A stretch of 64,000 bases of DNA from Jannaschia formosa. GTDB taxonomy: Bacteria; Pseudomonadota; Alphaproteobacteria; Rhodobacterales; Rhodobacteraceae. The notes below the pieces were generated by a model. That model did no database searches. It was not told where the DNA came from and saw only the letters and a program-made list of their open reading frames with translations. This document shows positions 46,688 through 55,700 of the stretch, one piece after another. Every line of letters starts with the position of its first letter. The first letter of the stretch is position 1. The DNA is taken from NCBI RefSeq assembly GCF_003340555.1, contig NZ_QPLJ01000010.1, positions 62,001 through 126,000 on the forward strand, read 5' to 3'. A program made the translations under genes and the position numbers.

Positions 46688-47248
46688 TCAGTGCAACCGC
46701 TCGCGCACCGTGTCGATCGAGCGGTCGATCATGGCATCGGCATCCGAGGCGGTGGTCTGCTTGGCCAGCACGTCGGCGGCGACGGCGGTGGCGACCATGA
46801 TGGCCTGGTCGCGGACCTCCTTCACGGCGGCGGCGCGGGCGCTCTCGATCTGCTCTCCGGCGGTGGCGAGGCGGCGCTGGACCGAGGCTTCGAGGTCCTT
46901 CTTCGCCTGCACGTTCGAGGCTTCGGCCTCGGCCTTGGCGGTGGCGACGATCTCGTCGGCCTGGGCGCGGGCCTCGCGGGTCTTGCGCTCGTAATCGGCC
47001 AGCAGGGCCTTGGCCTCGTCGCGCAGCGACTTGGCTTCGTCGAGGTCCTTGCGGATGCCGGTCGCCCGGTCGTCCAGCATCCCCAGAAGCTTCGAGGGGA
47101 CCTTGAAGTAGAACAGGATGCCAAGGAAGATGACGAAGCCGATCGTCACCACGAAGTCGGTATTGCGCAGCGAGAAGAAGCCATAGTCGCCGGTCGCGGC
47201 CAGCGCGGGCGTGGCCAGAAGGGCGGCAGGCAGGGCCAGGCGGATCAT
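46688..47248 (-). CDS. atpF: ATP synthase F0 subunit b
   Basis: 186 aa. An N-terminal leader-like hydrophobic stretch (IRLALPAALLATPALAATG) is followed by the membrane anchor FVVTIGFVIFLGILFYFKVP and a long charged coiled coil (about 65-165). Forms the peripheral stalk with b'. The preceding signal-like segment is typical for alphaproteobacterial b. Last gene of the operon; starts two bases after the atpF' stop. Confidence 0.95.
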   Translation of the reverse strand: MIRLALPAALLATPALAATGDYGFFSLRNTDFVVTIGFVIFLGILFYFKVPSKLLGMLDDRATGIRKDLDEAKSLRDEAKALLADYERKTREARAQADEIVATAKAEAEASNVQAKKDLEASVQRRLATAGEQIESARAAAVKEVRDQAIMVATAVAADVLAKQTTASDADAMIDRSIDTVRERLH

Positions 47249-47250
47249 CG

Positions 47251-47805
47251 TCAGTTCCCCTTCACGCGGGTGTCGACCGCCGCGTCGATGGCGGCCTGGT
47301 CGGATTTGCCGCCCAGCGCGCGGACGATCTCGCCGGCGACGTCGCGGGCGACCTCGGCCACGGATTGCGCCGCGCTTGCGCGGATCTCGCCGATCTGCGC
47401 CTCGCTCTCGGCGGTCTTCTCGGCGATCTGCGCGTCGGCCTCGGCGATGGCCTTGTCGAGATCGGAGCGGATGGCGGCGCGCGCCTCTTCCGAGATGCGC
47501 TGCGCCTCGGCGCGGGCATCGGCCAGCGCCTTGTCATAGGCGGCCTCGGCCTCGGTGGCCTGGCGCTTCAGGTCCTCGGCGGCGGCGATGTCGTTGGATA
47601 TGGTACCCGCCCGTTCGGCCAGGACGGCGCCAACGCGCGGCAGGGCGATGCGGGTGAGGACGAAGTAGATGGCGGCCAGCGCGACCAGCAGCCAGAAGAT
47701 CTGGTTGAGATACCAGTCGGCGCAGAGCTGCGGCATGCCGATGGCGCTGCCGTCGATCGGGTTGACGCAGGCGCCGGCTTCGAGTGGGACGACTGGGTCG
47801 GCCAT
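47251..47805 (-). CDS. atpF': ATP synthase F0 subunit b'
   Basis: 184 aa. The membrane anchor [37 protein letters not shown] carries the b/b' signature, followed by a coiled coil. Its presence beside atpF shows the heterodimeric b-b' stalk known from photosynthetic and other alphaproteobacteria. It lies 80 bases after atpE, across a hairpin. Confidence 0.95.
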   Translation of the reverse strand: MADPVVPLEAGACVNPIDGSAIGMPQLCADWYLNQIFWLLVALAAIYFVLTRIALPRVGAVLAERAGTISNDIAAAEDLKRQATEAEAAYDKALADARAEAQRISEEARAAIRSDLDKAIAEADAQIAEKTAESEAQIGEIRASAAQSVAEVARDVAGEIVRALGGKSDQAAIDAAVDTRVKGN

Positions 47806-47833
47806 GGGTGCCCCCTGATGGGTATGGATCCTG

Positions 47834-47862
47834 CGGCGGGGGCCCTAGGGGGCCGCCCGCCG
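47834..47862 (-). other. Intercistronic hairpin between atpE and atpF'
   Basis: CGGCGGG (47834-47840) pairs with CCCGCCG (47856-47862), and inner GGCC pairs with GGCC, leaving one bulged base and a six-base loop. Located between the c-subunit gene and atpF'. Such stems often raise the amount of atpE message relative to downstream genes, consistent with the many c subunits per enzyme. That role is inferred. Confidence 0.5.
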
Positions 47863-47885
47863 AGCGTAAGGACGTCGCTCGCCGA

Positions 47886-48131
47886 TCAGACGGCGAACAT
47901 CAGCAGCAGCGACACCAGGAAGGCGAAGATGCCGAGGGCTTCCGCGAAGGCGATGCCGATGAACAGGGTCGCGGTCTGGGCGCCCGCGGCCGAGGGGTTG
48001 CGCAGCGCGCCGGCCAGGAAGTTGCCGGCCACGTTGCCCACACCGATCGCGGCGGCGCCGGAACCGATGGCGGCGAGGCCCGCGCCGATGAACTTGCCGG
48101 TGTCGGCCAGAACGATGATGTCGCCTTCCAT
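47886..48131 (-). CDS. atpE: ATP synthase F0 subunit c
   Basis: 81 aa, two membrane helices. Helix 1 is [27 protein letters not shown] with the glycine ladder, the polar loop is Arg44-Asn45-Pro46, and helix 2 has [18 protein letters not shown] with the proton-carrying Glu64. No sodium-binding signature. Forms the rotor ring. Confidence 0.97.
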   Translation of the reverse strand: MEGDIIVLADTGKFIGAGLAAIGSGAAAIGVGNVAGNFLAGALRNPSAAGAQTATLFIGIAFAEALGIFAFLVSLLLMFAV

Positions 48132-48199
48132 GGGGTGTACTCCTTACGATTGGAAGTCTGTCGGGGGTCGTGGGGCGGGCATTGCTTGCCCGCCGCAAC

Positions 48200-48988
48200 T
48201 CAGTGATGCGGGTGCAGCGCGTCCTTGAGGTAGACGCAGGTCAGGATCGTGAAGACGTAGGCCTGGATCGCGGCGACCAGCACCTCCAGCGCGAAGATGC
48301 CCACGATGCCGAAGATGGCGAGCGGGGCGACCGCGCCGATGGCGGCGAAGCCGGCGAAGACCTTCAGCACCGCGTGGCCGGCCATGATGTTGCCGGCAAG
48401 ACGAATGGAATGGCTGACCGGCCGCACGAAGTAGGAGATGAGTTCGATCAGCGCGAGGATCGGGCGCAGCGCCAGCGGGGCGGCCGAGACCCAGAAAAGG
48501 CCGAGGAACGAGGCGCCGTTCTTCACGAAGCCCAGCACCGTCACCGCGATGAACACGCCGAAGCCCAGCACGGCGGTCACGGCGATCTGGCTGGTGGGCG
48601 AGAAGGAGGCCGGGATCAGCGCCAGGAAGTTGGCGAAGAAGATGAACAGGAACAGGGTGAAGATATAGGGGAAGTAGCGGATCGCGTCCTTGCCGGTGAC
48701 GTCCTCGACCATCTTGTAGATGAAGCCGTAGAACAGCTCGGCCACCGACTGGCTGCGCGAGGGCACGATGGCCCGGCCGCGCGTGCCCAGCACGAACAGC
48801 GCGATCACGGCCAGCACTGCCAGCGCCATCCACAGCGTCGCGTTGGTCAGGGTCAGCATGCCGACAGGATCGCCCGCCTCGCCGAACAGCGGCTTGACGA
48901 TGAACTGGTCCATCGGGTGGAAGACGAGGCTGCCTTCCTCGGAATGGACTTCGACCCCTTCGACAGCCGCGACGCCAGTGTCAGCCAT
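48200..48988 (-). CDS. atpB: ATP synthase F0 subunit a
   Basis: 262 aa. Helices with [45 protein letters not shown] and the essential Arg in [19 protein letters not shown], ending in [28 protein letters not shown]. Forms the proton half-channels against the c ring. The start overlaps the atpI stop by 8 bases. Confidence 0.97.
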   Translation of the reverse strand: MADTGVAAVEGVEVHSEEGSLVFHPMDQFIVKPLFGEAGDPVGMLTLTNATLWMALAVLAVIALFVLGTRGRAIVPSRSQSVAELFYGFIYKMVEDVTGKDAIRYFPYIFTLFLFIFFANFLALIPASFSPTSQIAVTAVLGFGVFIAVTVLGFVKNGASFLGLFWVSAAPLALRPILALIELISYFVRPVSHSIRLAGNIMAGHAVLKVFAGFAAIGAVAPLAIFGIVGIFALEVLVAAIQAYVFTILTCVYLKDALHPHH

Positions 48989-49337
48989 GTCTTCCCTCGT
49001 CCTTGGGCGCGCCCGCGCCCGGTTCCCTCAACGCGGCGGCCGCGTCGATCTTGCCCTGCACCTCCTTGGCGGAGGAGATCATCACCTTCACCCCGGCCGC
49101 GAAGCCGAGAAGCGTGAACACCACCATCAGGAACGGCTGCGTCCCCAGCAGGTAATCGAGCCCGTAGCCGATGCCGAAGCCGATCCCCAGCCCCGCGACC
49201 ATCTCGATCACCATCCGCCAGGCGAGCTGCGCCTGAGAGTAGTGCTCCTCCATGTGGTCCTTCTGACCGGGCCCCTTGGCCGCGGCGATGCGAGCCTCGA
49301 GGGCGCGCAGGCGGTCGGCGTTCAGGTCGTCGGACAT
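48981..49337 (-). CDS. atpI: ATP synthase subunit I / AtpI-like assembly protein
   Basis: 118 aa. A charged N-terminus ([16 protein letters not shown]) is followed by two membrane helices: [27 protein letters not shown] and [20 protein letters not shown]. This is the standard AtpI/AtpZ layout, which helps assemble the c ring or import magnesium. First gene of the operon; ATG 49337 with AGGACC upstream. Confidence 0.93.
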   Translation of the reverse strand: MSDDLNADRLRALEARIAAAKGPGQKDHMEEHYSQAQLAWRMVIEMVAGLGIGFGIGYGLDYLLGTQPFLMVVFTLLGFAAGVKVMISSAKEVQGKIDAAAALREPGAGAPKDEGRHG

Positions 49338-49363
49338 GCAGGTCCTCACGGATGTCGCCGCAG

Positions 49364-49392
49364 GGTCTAGGCGGCGGACGCCGGGGAGTCAA
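49364..49392 (-). promoter_or_regulatory. Promoter of the atp F0 operon
   Basis: Minus strand: TTGACT (49392-49387), 17-base spacer, TAGACC (49369-49364), about 20 bases of leader before the atpI ATG. The best match to the sigma-70 consensus among the promoters found here. Confidence 0.6.
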
Positions 49393-49483
49393 CGCGCGTC
49401 TCTGCACCGCAGAAACCGCGCATCTGCAATGGGTTGCCGGACCGACCACCGGCCGGTCGGACCGCGCGGCACCGCCAGTGACA

Positions 49484-49501
49484 TTCAACGCCCCGGTTGA
49501 A
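49484..49501. promoter_or_regulatory. Inverted repeat upstream of the ArsR-type gene
   Basis: TTCAAC-GCCCCG-GTTGAA is a perfect six-base inverted repeat with a six-base spacer, 42 bases before the ATG. Size and position suit an autoregulatory operator of an ArsR dimer. Confidence 0.45.
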
Positions 49502-49543
49502 CATGCTTGACGCGCGCCCTGCCCCCGGGCAACGCCCGCCGTC

Positions 49544-50221
49544 ATGCCCGCCTCGCTCGACACCGTCTTCGCCGCGCTCGCCGACCCGACCCGGCGGGCG
49601 ATCCTTGCGATGCTGCTGGAAGACGACATGGCCGTCACCGACGTCGCGGCGGAGTTCGAGATCTCGCTGGCCGCGATCTCAAAGCATCTCGGCGCGCTCG
49701 ACCGCGCTGGCCTCATCGCGCGGGAACGGCGCGGCCGTGTCGTCTGGTGCAAGCTGGAGCCGGACGCGCTGCGCGCCGCCTCGGTCTGGATGCAGGGCTT
49801 CGGCCAGTTCGACGGCCCCGATCTCGACGCGCTGGAGGCACTGCTCGCCCGCCTCGCGCCGCCTCCCGACCTGCTCGACCAGCTTCTCGCCGCCGAGCGC
49901 CGCGTCTGGGACGCGCTGGTCGCGGGCGATGCCGGGGCCGACCGCGCCGCGCTCCACCCGGATTTCCTGGGCCTCTATCCGGAGGGCTACGCGGATCGCG
50001 ACGCGCATGTCGCGCAACTGGATGATGGTCCGACCGTCGGGACCTTCACCCTCACCGAGGCCCGCGCCTGCACGCCCGGCGACGGCCTCGGCCTACTCAC
50101 CTACCGCGCCGACTTCACCCGCATCGACGGCCGCCGCGACGCGATGCGCGTCGCAAGCCTCTGGCGCGCGACCCCCGAAGGCTGGGTCAACCTGTTCAGC
50201 ATGGATGCGCCCATCGCCTGA
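49544..50221 (+). CDS. ArsR-type regulator fused to a DUF4440/NTF2-like domain
   Basis: 225 aa. The N-terminal 100 residues are an ArsR winged helix (FAALADPTRRAILAMLLEDDMAVTDVAAEFEISLAAISKHLGALDRAGLIARERRG) without metal-binding Cys motifs. From about residue 105 a second domain begins: LLAAERRVWDALVAGDAGADRAALHPDFLGLYPEG, then LTYRADFTRIDGRRDAMRVASLWRATPEGWVNLFS, typical of DUF4440 in the NTF2/SnoaL superfamily, which often binds small molecules. A one-component regulator sensing an organic ligand is inferred. Confidence 0.85.
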   Translation: MPASLDTVFAALADPTRRAILAMLLEDDMAVTDVAAEFEISLAAISKHLGALDRAGLIARERRGRVVWCKLEPDALRAASVWMQGFGQFDGPDLDALEALLARLAPPPDLLDQLLAAERRVWDALVAGDAGADRAALHPDFLGLYPEGYADRDAHVAQLDDGPTVGTFTLTEARACTPGDGLGLLTYRADFTRIDGRRDAMRVASLWRATPEGWVNLFSMDAPIA

Positions 50222-50329
50222 GGCCGTTGCGCGGGATCGGCGCGGATATCGACGGTGTGCCGAGGCCGAACGCGCCCCCCGTCAAAGCGGCTTCATGGAT
50301 ACCCCGCACGGCGGGAGGGGCAAAGCCCC

Positions 50330-51097
50330 CTACCCGCCGATCAGCCGCCCGCGCAGGTCGTGCACGAGGCGCTCGATCGGCTCACCCTCCTGCTCGGCCA
50401 GCCGCATCAGGCCGAACTGCACCCGCGCCATCTCCTGGTAGTAGGTGGTGTAGACGTAGTTCGTGGCCGCCCCCGCCGCCGCGCCCAGGATCGGCACCGC
50501 CTGCGCGGCGACCTTCTGGCCCAGCGGCACGGCGAGGCGGGGGGCGACCTTGGCGATCAGCCCCTGGATCGTCCCGCCGGTCAGCGTCAGCCGCATCGTC
50601 ACGAAGGACAGGTCCGCCCCGTCGTCATTGTCGAGCGGCCCGGCGGCAGCGAAGACCTTCAGGCAGGCGGCCCGCACCTCGGGGCGCGCCGGGTCCAGCC
50701 CGTGCTCGTCCGCGATCCCCTGGATCGCGCGCAGGATCACCGTGGTCGTCACCGGCAGCTCCGCCAGCGCCGTGGGCACGCCGCCGAGCCCCCCCGCCGC
50801 GCCGGTGCCGATTGTCACCGCGCGGGTCAGCCAGTCCGAGCCGTCGCGGATCCGCCCGCGCGAAAGGGCTGCGGCGTTGAAGGCCTGCTCCAGCGCCAGC
50901 GCCGTCGCGCGTTCCAGCCCCGCCTTCGCGGGGGCGGGCAGCATGTCGAGCAGCCCCTCCGCCCGGCTGCCGATGAAGTTCATCAGCTGGATGCCCGAGG
51001 AGTTCGCCGCGCGCATGCGCTGCGCAAGCCTGTCCAGCTCGGCCTCACGGTCGAGCGGCTCGAAGACCTGCTGCTGTCCGATCCGTTCGTCTTTCAT
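50330..51097 (-). CDS. EcsC-family protein
   Basis: 255 aa. EcsC features: LDRLAQRMRAANSSGIQLMNFIG, LTRAVTIGTGAAGGLGGVPTALAELPVTTTVILRAIQGIADEHGLD, LDNDDGADLSFVTMRLTLTG and AAGAATNYVYTTYYQEMARVQFGLMRLAEQEGE. The glycine-rich hydrophobic parts may associate with membranes. Function of the family is not established. Three bases after the acetyltransferase stop, hence one transcript. Confidence 0.9.
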   Translation of the reverse strand: MKDERIGQQQVFEPLDREAELDRLAQRMRAANSSGIQLMNFIGSRAEGLLDMLPAPAKAGLERATALALEQAFNAAALSRGRIRDGSDWLTRAVTIGTGAAGGLGGVPTALAELPVTTTVILRAIQGIADEHGLDPARPEVRAACLKVFAAAGPLDNDDGADLSFVTMRLTLTGGTIQGLIAKVAPRLAVPLGQKVAAQAVPILGAAAGAATNYVYTTYYQEMARVQFGLMRLAEQEGEPIERLVHDLRGRLIGG

Positions 51098-51100
51098 GGA

Positions 51101-51601
51101 TCAGAAAATGGGATGGTCCGCGCCCTCCGGCAAGGCCCTTTCGACGGGACCCGAGACGCCCTCCCAGTCCCAGATGCCCAGCACCCGGTCGGGGTTCGTC
51201 GGCGGCGGCATCTCGACCCCGTCGAGCCGGGTGAATCCGAAGCGTTCGTAATAGGGTGCGTCGCCCACAAGCAGCACCCGCTCGACCCCGGCGACGGCGG
51301 CCCGGTCCAGCCCCGACTGGATCAGCCAGGCGCCCAGCCCCTCGCCCTGCCGCGTCGGGTGGACGGCCACCGGCCCCAGCAGCATCGCGTCCCAGCGCCC
51401 GCCCACGCGCACCGGCCAGAACCGGATCGCGCCGGCGACCTCGCCCGCCGCGCCGCGCGCCAGCAGGCACAGGTCCCGCGCCGCCGGAACCCCGTCCCGC
51501 AGCCGGTAGGACGACAAGGCCGTCCGCCCCGGCGCGAAGCAGGTGTCGAGCAGCGCCTCGACCTCCCACCGGTCCTGTTCGGTTTCGCGCATCATCTTCA
51601 T
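51101..51601 (-). CDS. GNAT-family N-acetyltransferase (YhbS-like)
   Basis: 166 aa. RWEVEALLDTCFAPGRTALSSYRLRDG, AGEVAGAIRFWPV, AMLLGPVAVHPTRQGEGLGAWLIQSGLDRA (acetyl-CoA loop QGEGLG) and RVLLVGDAPYYERFGF (YhbS signature YYxRFGF). Substrate unknown. ATGs at 51601, 51595 and 51592 are all possible starts. In one unit with the EcsC gene. Confidence 0.92.
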   Translation of the reverse strand: MKMMRETEQDRWEVEALLDTCFAPGRTALSSYRLRDGVPAARDLCLLARGAAGEVAGAIRFWPVRVGGRWDAMLLGPVAVHPTRQGEGLGAWLIQSGLDRAAVAGVERVLLVGDAPYYERFGFTRLDGVEMPPPTNPDRVLGIWDWEGVSGPVERALPEGADHPIF

Positions 51602-51712
51602 GGGCCGCGTTCTGACCGGCCTCGCCGCCATGCGCCACCCGAAACCGCGAGGTTGCGGCGCGCCCCCCGACCGGCCTAGGCAGGCGCGAGACGCATCGAG
51701 GACCCGCACCCC

Positions 51713-52315
51713 ATGTTCTACCGCCCCGAGGATGGCCACGGCCTGCCGCACAACCCGTTCAACGCCATCGTGACGCCGCGCCCCATCGGCTGGATCAGCA
51801 CCCGCGCGGGTGCGGGCGACAACCTCGCGCCCTACAGTTTCTTCAACGCGGTGGCCTATGTCCCGCCGCAGGTGATGTTCGCCTCGACCTCGTCCAAGGA
51901 CGACCGCGAGGGCACCAAGGACAGCGTGGCCCAGATCCGCGAGAGCGGGGTCTTCTGCGTCAACATCGTCGAATACGCCGCCCGCGACGCGATGAACGCC
52001 ACCTCCGGCGCGCATGCCGCCGGGGTGGACGAATTCGCGGTCGCCGGGCTGGAAAAGCGGCAATGCGAGACGATCGACTGCCCGCGCGTGGCCGACGCCC
52101 CTGCCGCGCTCGAATGCACCCTGACGCAGATCGTGAAACTGCCGGGCGAGGCCAACTTCGCCGTCTTCGGCGTGGTGACGGGCGTGCATATGCGCGACGA
52201 CTGCCTCGTCGACGGCCGGTTCGACGTGACGACCTTCCAGCCGCTCTCTCGCCTCGGCTACCGCGACTACGCCCGCGTCACCGAGCTGTTCGAGCTCAAG
52301 CGCCCCGACGACTGA
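51713..52315 (+). CDS. Flavin reductase-like (FMN-binding) protein
   Basis: 200 aa. NPFNAIVTPRPIGWISTRAGAGDNLAPYSFFNAVAYVPPQVMFAS is the flavin-binding split barrel signature, followed by TKDSVAQIRESGVFCVNIV and PGEANFAVFGVVTGVHMRDDCLVDGRFD. The group binds FMN and may reduce it for a monooxygenase partner, which is not nearby. TTGCGG, 18 bases and TAGGCA upstream may be the promoter. Confidence 0.9.
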   Translation: MFYRPEDGHGLPHNPFNAIVTPRPIGWISTRAGAGDNLAPYSFFNAVAYVPPQVMFASTSSKDDREGTKDSVAQIRESGVFCVNIVEYAARDAMNATSGAHAAGVDEFAVAGLEKRQCETIDCPRVADAPAALECTLTQIVKLPGEANFAVFGVVTGVHMRDDCLVDGRFDVTTFQPLSRLGYRDYARVTELFELKRPDD

Positions 52316-52389
52316 GCCCTCGGCGGCGTGCTTGACCCGCGCCCCCGCCCGCCACAGAAGATCCGAAGCCAATCACCCGAGGCGCCGCC

Positions 52390-53079
52390 ATGCACCGCTC
52401 CCGCATCAACCGAATCCTCGCCGAGGGCGCCGACACCATCGCCCGCCACGGCTTCGCCCTGCCCCCCTTCGCGTGGTGGAGCCCGGACGAACTCGCCGCC
52501 CGCGCCGCCGAGGCGCGCCACGTCGTCGACGCGCGTTGCGGCTGGGACGTGACCGACTACGGCGCGGGCGACTGGGACCGGACGGGCCTGTTCCTCTTCA
52601 CTCTGCGCAACGGCCTGCTGTCCGACCTGAACGCGGGGCGCGGCATGTGCTATGCCGAGAAGCTGCTGATCTCGCGGCAGGACCAGCTCAGCCCGATGCA
52701 CACCCATGTCCTGAAGGCGGAGGACATCATCAACCGCGGCGGCGCCACGCTGGTGGTGGAGCTCTACGGCTCCGACGATCACGGCGGCTTCGCCGAGGAT
52801 CGCGGCGGCCGGGTCTGGCTCGACGGGATCGCGCATGACTACGGGCCGGGCGAGAAGCTGCGCCTCGCCCCGGGCGAAAGCGTCACGCTCCGCCCCGGCG
52901 ACTGGCACGCCTTCTGGGGCGAGGGCGGCGAGGTGCTGATCGGCGAGGTCTCGACGGTCAACGACGACGAGACCGACAACGTCTTCCGCGACCCGATCGG
53001 CCGCTTCTCGGACATCGAGGAAGACGAGCCCCCGACCCACCTCCTCGTCAGCGACTACGCGGCCCGTCTCGGCGGCTGA
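52390..53079 (+). CDS. D-lyxose/D-mannose isomerase family protein
   Basis: 229 aa cupin. YAEKLLISRQDQLSPMHTHVLKAEDIINRGGATLVVELY contains the two His and the Glu/Gln of the metal site, and RPGDWHAFWGEGGEVLIGEVSTVNDDETDNVF is the second cupin motif. This is the YdaE/EcSI type of D-lyxose ketol-isomerase (D-lyxose to D-xylulose, D-mannose to D-fructose). No sugar transporter is adjacent. Confidence 0.88.
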   Translation: MHRSRINRILAEGADTIARHGFALPPFAWWSPDELAARAAEARHVVDARCGWDVTDYGAGDWDRTGLFLFTLRNGLLSDLNAGRGMCYAEKLLISRQDQLSPMHTHVLKAEDIINRGGATLVVELYGSDDHGGFAEDRGGRVWLDGIAHDYGPGEKLRLAPGESVTLRPGDWHAFWGEGGEVLIGEVSTVNDDETDNVFRDPIGRFSDIEEDEPPTHLLVSDYAARLGG

Positions 53080-53191
53080 GCGCCGGGCGCCGGGCCGCAC
53101 ATCCCGGCGCGCTCGCAGCACAATAACCTTCGCCACGATCGCGCCCGTCAGGGGACTCCGCCCCCGCCTCCCCGCCCAGCGCTTAGCCAAC

Positions 53192-53243
53192 CGTCAAGGT
53201 TAACGCGCCCGCCGCCCCCCTTTCGATGCTCCCCAAATATGCC
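53192..53243 (-). repeat. Extragenic repeat, copy 4
   Basis: Read on the minus strand: GGCATATTTGGGGAGCATCG, then GGGCGGCGGGC and GCGCGTTAACCTTGACG. The last block is identical to that of copy 1 (6719-6734), and the ATATTTG core is shared. It lies in the 257-base gap between the isomerase and the acyl-CoA synthetase. Confidence 0.6.
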
Positions 53244-53336
53244 GCGGGTGAGCGGCGTCCCGGGATCGGTCCGGTGGACCGATCCAGCCGCGAACGGGCA
53301 AGGCCCCGAAGGCGCGGGGGCAGAGTCCGCTCCCCC

Positions 53337-54905
53337 TCAGGTCTCCCGCAACGCCCGCCGCTGCACCTTCCCCGTCGCCGTCATCGGCAGCTCGGCCACG
53401 AAGCGCACCGCGCGCGGCGCCATGTGGGGCGACAGGCGTGCCCGGACCCAGTCGATCAGCTCCGCCTCCAGGCCCTCCGTCCCGCCATCGGCCACGACGA
53501 AGGCCGTCACCGCCTCGCCGCGCGTCTCGTCGGGCAGCCCGACGACCGCGCTCATCACCACGCGGGGATGCGCCGTCAGGCAGGTCTCGATCTCCGTCGG
53601 CCCGATCCGGTAGCCCGCCGAGGAGATGATGTCGTCGTCCCGCGAGACATAGACGATCACCTCCCCCTCGACGCGGCCCAGGTCGCCGGTCCTGAGCCAG
53701 CCGTCCCGCCATTTCTCCGCGGTCTTCTCCGGGTTGCCCCAGTAGCCGAGGAACGTCGCCGGAGAGCCCCGGACGCAGATCTCGCCCTCCGCCGCCTCGG
53801 CCCCGTCCGGTCCCCGCACCGAGACCTCCACCCCCGGCACCGCGCGCCCCAGCGCGCCCGGCACCACGTCCTGCGTCCCCGCGCAGGAGGCCATGACGAG
53901 GTTGCATTCCGTCTGCCCGTAGATCTCGTTGATCGGCGCCCCCAGCGCCTCCCGCCCCCATGCCAGCAGCCCCGCGCCCAGCGCCTCGCCCCCCGACATG
54001 ACGGCCCGCAGGGCCAGCCCAGCGGGCGGGTCGGTCCGGCGCAGCATCTTCAGCGCGGTCGGCGGCAGGAAGGCGCAGGTCACCCGCTCCTCGACCATCA
54101 GCGCCCAGGCCGCCTCCGGCTCGAACCTGGCGAAGCGCTTCGCGATCAGCGGCACCCCGAACCAGAGCGCCGGGAAGGCCAGGTCCATCAGCCCGCCGAT
54201 CCAGGCCCAGTCCGCGGGCGTCCAGGCCACGTCGCCCGGCTGCGGGAATCCCTCCAGCGAGGTCTCGACGCAGGGCATGTGCCCCAGCAGGAAGCGATGC
54301 GCGTGCAGCACGCCCTTGGGCGGCCCGGTCGTGCCGGAGGTGTAGATCATCATCGCCGAGTCGTCGGCCTGCGTGTCGACCGCCTCCGCCGGCGCTTCGG
54401 CCAGCAGGTCCGCCCAGCCGTCGACGTCGATCCGCAGCGTCAGGTCGGGCAGGTCCAGCCCGTCCACCCGCGCCAGCCCGCCCGCGTCCGAGACCACCGC
54501 CCGCGCGCCCGAATCGCGCAGCCGGTAGGCCAGCGCCTCCGGCCCGAACAGCGCGAAGAGCGGCAGCGACACCGCGCCCAGCTTCATCGCGGCCAGATGC
54601 GCGACGATCACCTCGGCCCGCTGCGCCAGCAGGATCGCGACCCGGTCGCTGCGCCCCACCCCGCGGCGCGCCAGCGCCCCGGCCAGCCGGTCCGAGGCGT
54701 CCTTCAGCTCGGCAAAGCTCCAGACCCGCCGCCCGGCGGACAGGTCGACGATCGCCACCCGCTCCGGGTCCTCGGCGGCCCAGGCGTCGCAGCAGGCGGT
54801 GGCGATGTTGAACCGCGCGGGGATGTCCCAGCGGAACGCCGCCCGCATCTCATCCCAGGGGGCGAGGTGCGGCAGCATGCGCCGCCGCTCGGCCAGGTCG
54901 CTCAC
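53337..54905 (-). CDS. AMP-dependent acyl-CoA synthetase
   Basis: 522 aa from a GTG start that overlaps the upstream lipoprotein stop (GTGA); ATG 54878 is an alternative. ANL-superfamily motifs: MMIYTSGTTGPPKGVLHAH (P-loop), NEIYGQTECN (A5), GDLGRVEGEVIVYVSRDDDIISSAGYRIGPTEIE (hinge and A8) and TATGKVQRRALRE (catalytic Lys, A10). It resembles acetyl- and medium-chain acyl-CoA ligases; the substrate is not certain. Confidence 0.92.
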   Translation of the reverse strand: MSDLAERRRMLPHLAPWDEMRAAFRWDIPARFNIATACCDAWAAEDPERVAIVDLSAGRRVWSFAELKDASDRLAGALARRGVGRSDRVAILLAQRAEVIVAHLAAMKLGAVSLPLFALFGPEALAYRLRDSGARAVVSDAGGLARVDGLDLPDLTLRIDVDGWADLLAEAPAEAVDTQADDSAMMIYTSGTTGPPKGVLHAHRFLLGHMPCVETSLEGFPQPGDVAWTPADWAWIGGLMDLAFPALWFGVPLIAKRFARFEPEAAWALMVEERVTCAFLPPTALKMLRRTDPPAGLALRAVMSGGEALGAGLLAWGREALGAPINEIYGQTECNLVMASCAGTQDVVPGALGRAVPGVEVSVRGPDGAEAAEGEICVRGSPATFLGYWGNPEKTAEKWRDGWLRTGDLGRVEGEVIVYVSRDDDIISSAGYRIGPTEIETCLTAHPRVVMSAVVGLPDETRGEAVTAFVVADGGTEGLEAELIDWVRARLSPHMAPRAVRFVAELPMTATGKVQRRALRET

Positions 54906-55411
54906 GAGGTGGACAGGGTGACCGGATGCAGCCCGGTGATCGGCAGGCCCAGCGCCCGCAGCGCGGCGAGCGAGATCTGCGGCCCGCCGCTGCCCGACCC
55001 GATCGGGCGCAGCGTGACCGAGATCGCCTCGCCGTCCCCGGTCCGGACCGTCCCCGGCTGCTCCGACGAGACGAGGCCCGACTTCACCCAGAGCCCCGGC
55101 TCGGCCGGATCGCCCAGCGACACTGTCACCGTGCCGAGCTCGCCCCCGGTCGAGGCGGCGGCGGCCTCGCGCGCCGCCTCCTTCTCGGCTTCCGACACGG
55201 TGTCGAGCGCCTCTGCCGAGGCCGTCACCGTGCTCGGCGGCGCCACCGGCGCCGCGACCGAGGCCTCCGGCGCGGGGGCCGAGACCTCCGTCGCCTCCGG
55301 CAGCGGCGCGGGCGCCTGCGCCCCGGACCCGCCGCCGCCCAGCCCGAAAGGCAGGTTCGCGCAGGCGCCCAGCGCAAGCGGCAGCGTGGATAGGATGAAC
55401 AGACGGCGCAT
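54902..55411 (-). CDS. Lipoprotein of unknown function
   Basis: 169 aa. The signal LFILSTLPLALGAC gives a lipobox with Cys17. A Pro/Ala/Glu/Ser-rich linker (about 30-90) leads to a compact C-terminal part: LGTVTVSLGDPAEPGLWVKSGLVSSEQPGTVR and SLAALRALGLPITGLHPVTL. Homologues occur in Rhodobacteraceae, sometimes mislabelled D-galactarate dehydratase. Coupled to the acyl-CoA synthetase by GTGA. Confidence 0.8.
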   Translation of the reverse strand: MRRLFILSTLPLALGACANLPFGLGGGGSGAQAPAPLPEATEVSAPAPEASVAAPVAPPSTVTASAEALDTVSEAEKEAAREAAAASTGGELGTVTVSLGDPAEPGLWVKSGLVSSEQPGTVRTGDGEAISVTLRPIGSGSGGPQISLAALRALGLPITGLHPVTLSTS

Positions 55412-55634
55412 GGTGATCTCCCCCGATCTTCAGTCGCCGCGATCCTAGAATGCCCCGCTGCAAAACCCCATAGCCCGAGACCCGGGGCTTAGCTTTCGGC
55501 AAGCGCCCTCCCTGCTCCGACGCGGATTCCCGCGTGCTGCGGCGTCCGGGGCGGAACCCCGAGGCCCTGCCCCCGGGGCCGCGTCCTCCCGGCGCCCCTG
55601 GCGCCCGGGCCGCCACCGGGCGGCGCGACAGCGC

Positions 55635-55669
55635 GCGTCCGGCCGGGGCTCGATGCCCCGGCCGGACGC
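55635..55669. other. Perfect 15-bp hairpin upstream of moaA
   Basis: GCGTCCGGCCGGGGC (55635-55649) pairs over its full length with GCCCCGGCCGGACGC (55655-55669) around TCGAT. It is the longest perfect stem in the window, in the 325-base gap between divergent genes. It lies upstream of the moaA promoter, so it is not part of that mRNA leader. Possible extragenic element or protein-binding site. Confidence 0.5.
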
Positions 55670-55700
55670 TCCCCCCGACCTAAGGCGCCCCCCGCTTCCC

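Noticed and set aside
55635-55669. Molybdenum cofactor riboswitch upstream of moaA
   Set aside because: Only one simple stem is present, and it lies upstream of the predicted transcription start; the Moco aptamer needs several conserved helices.
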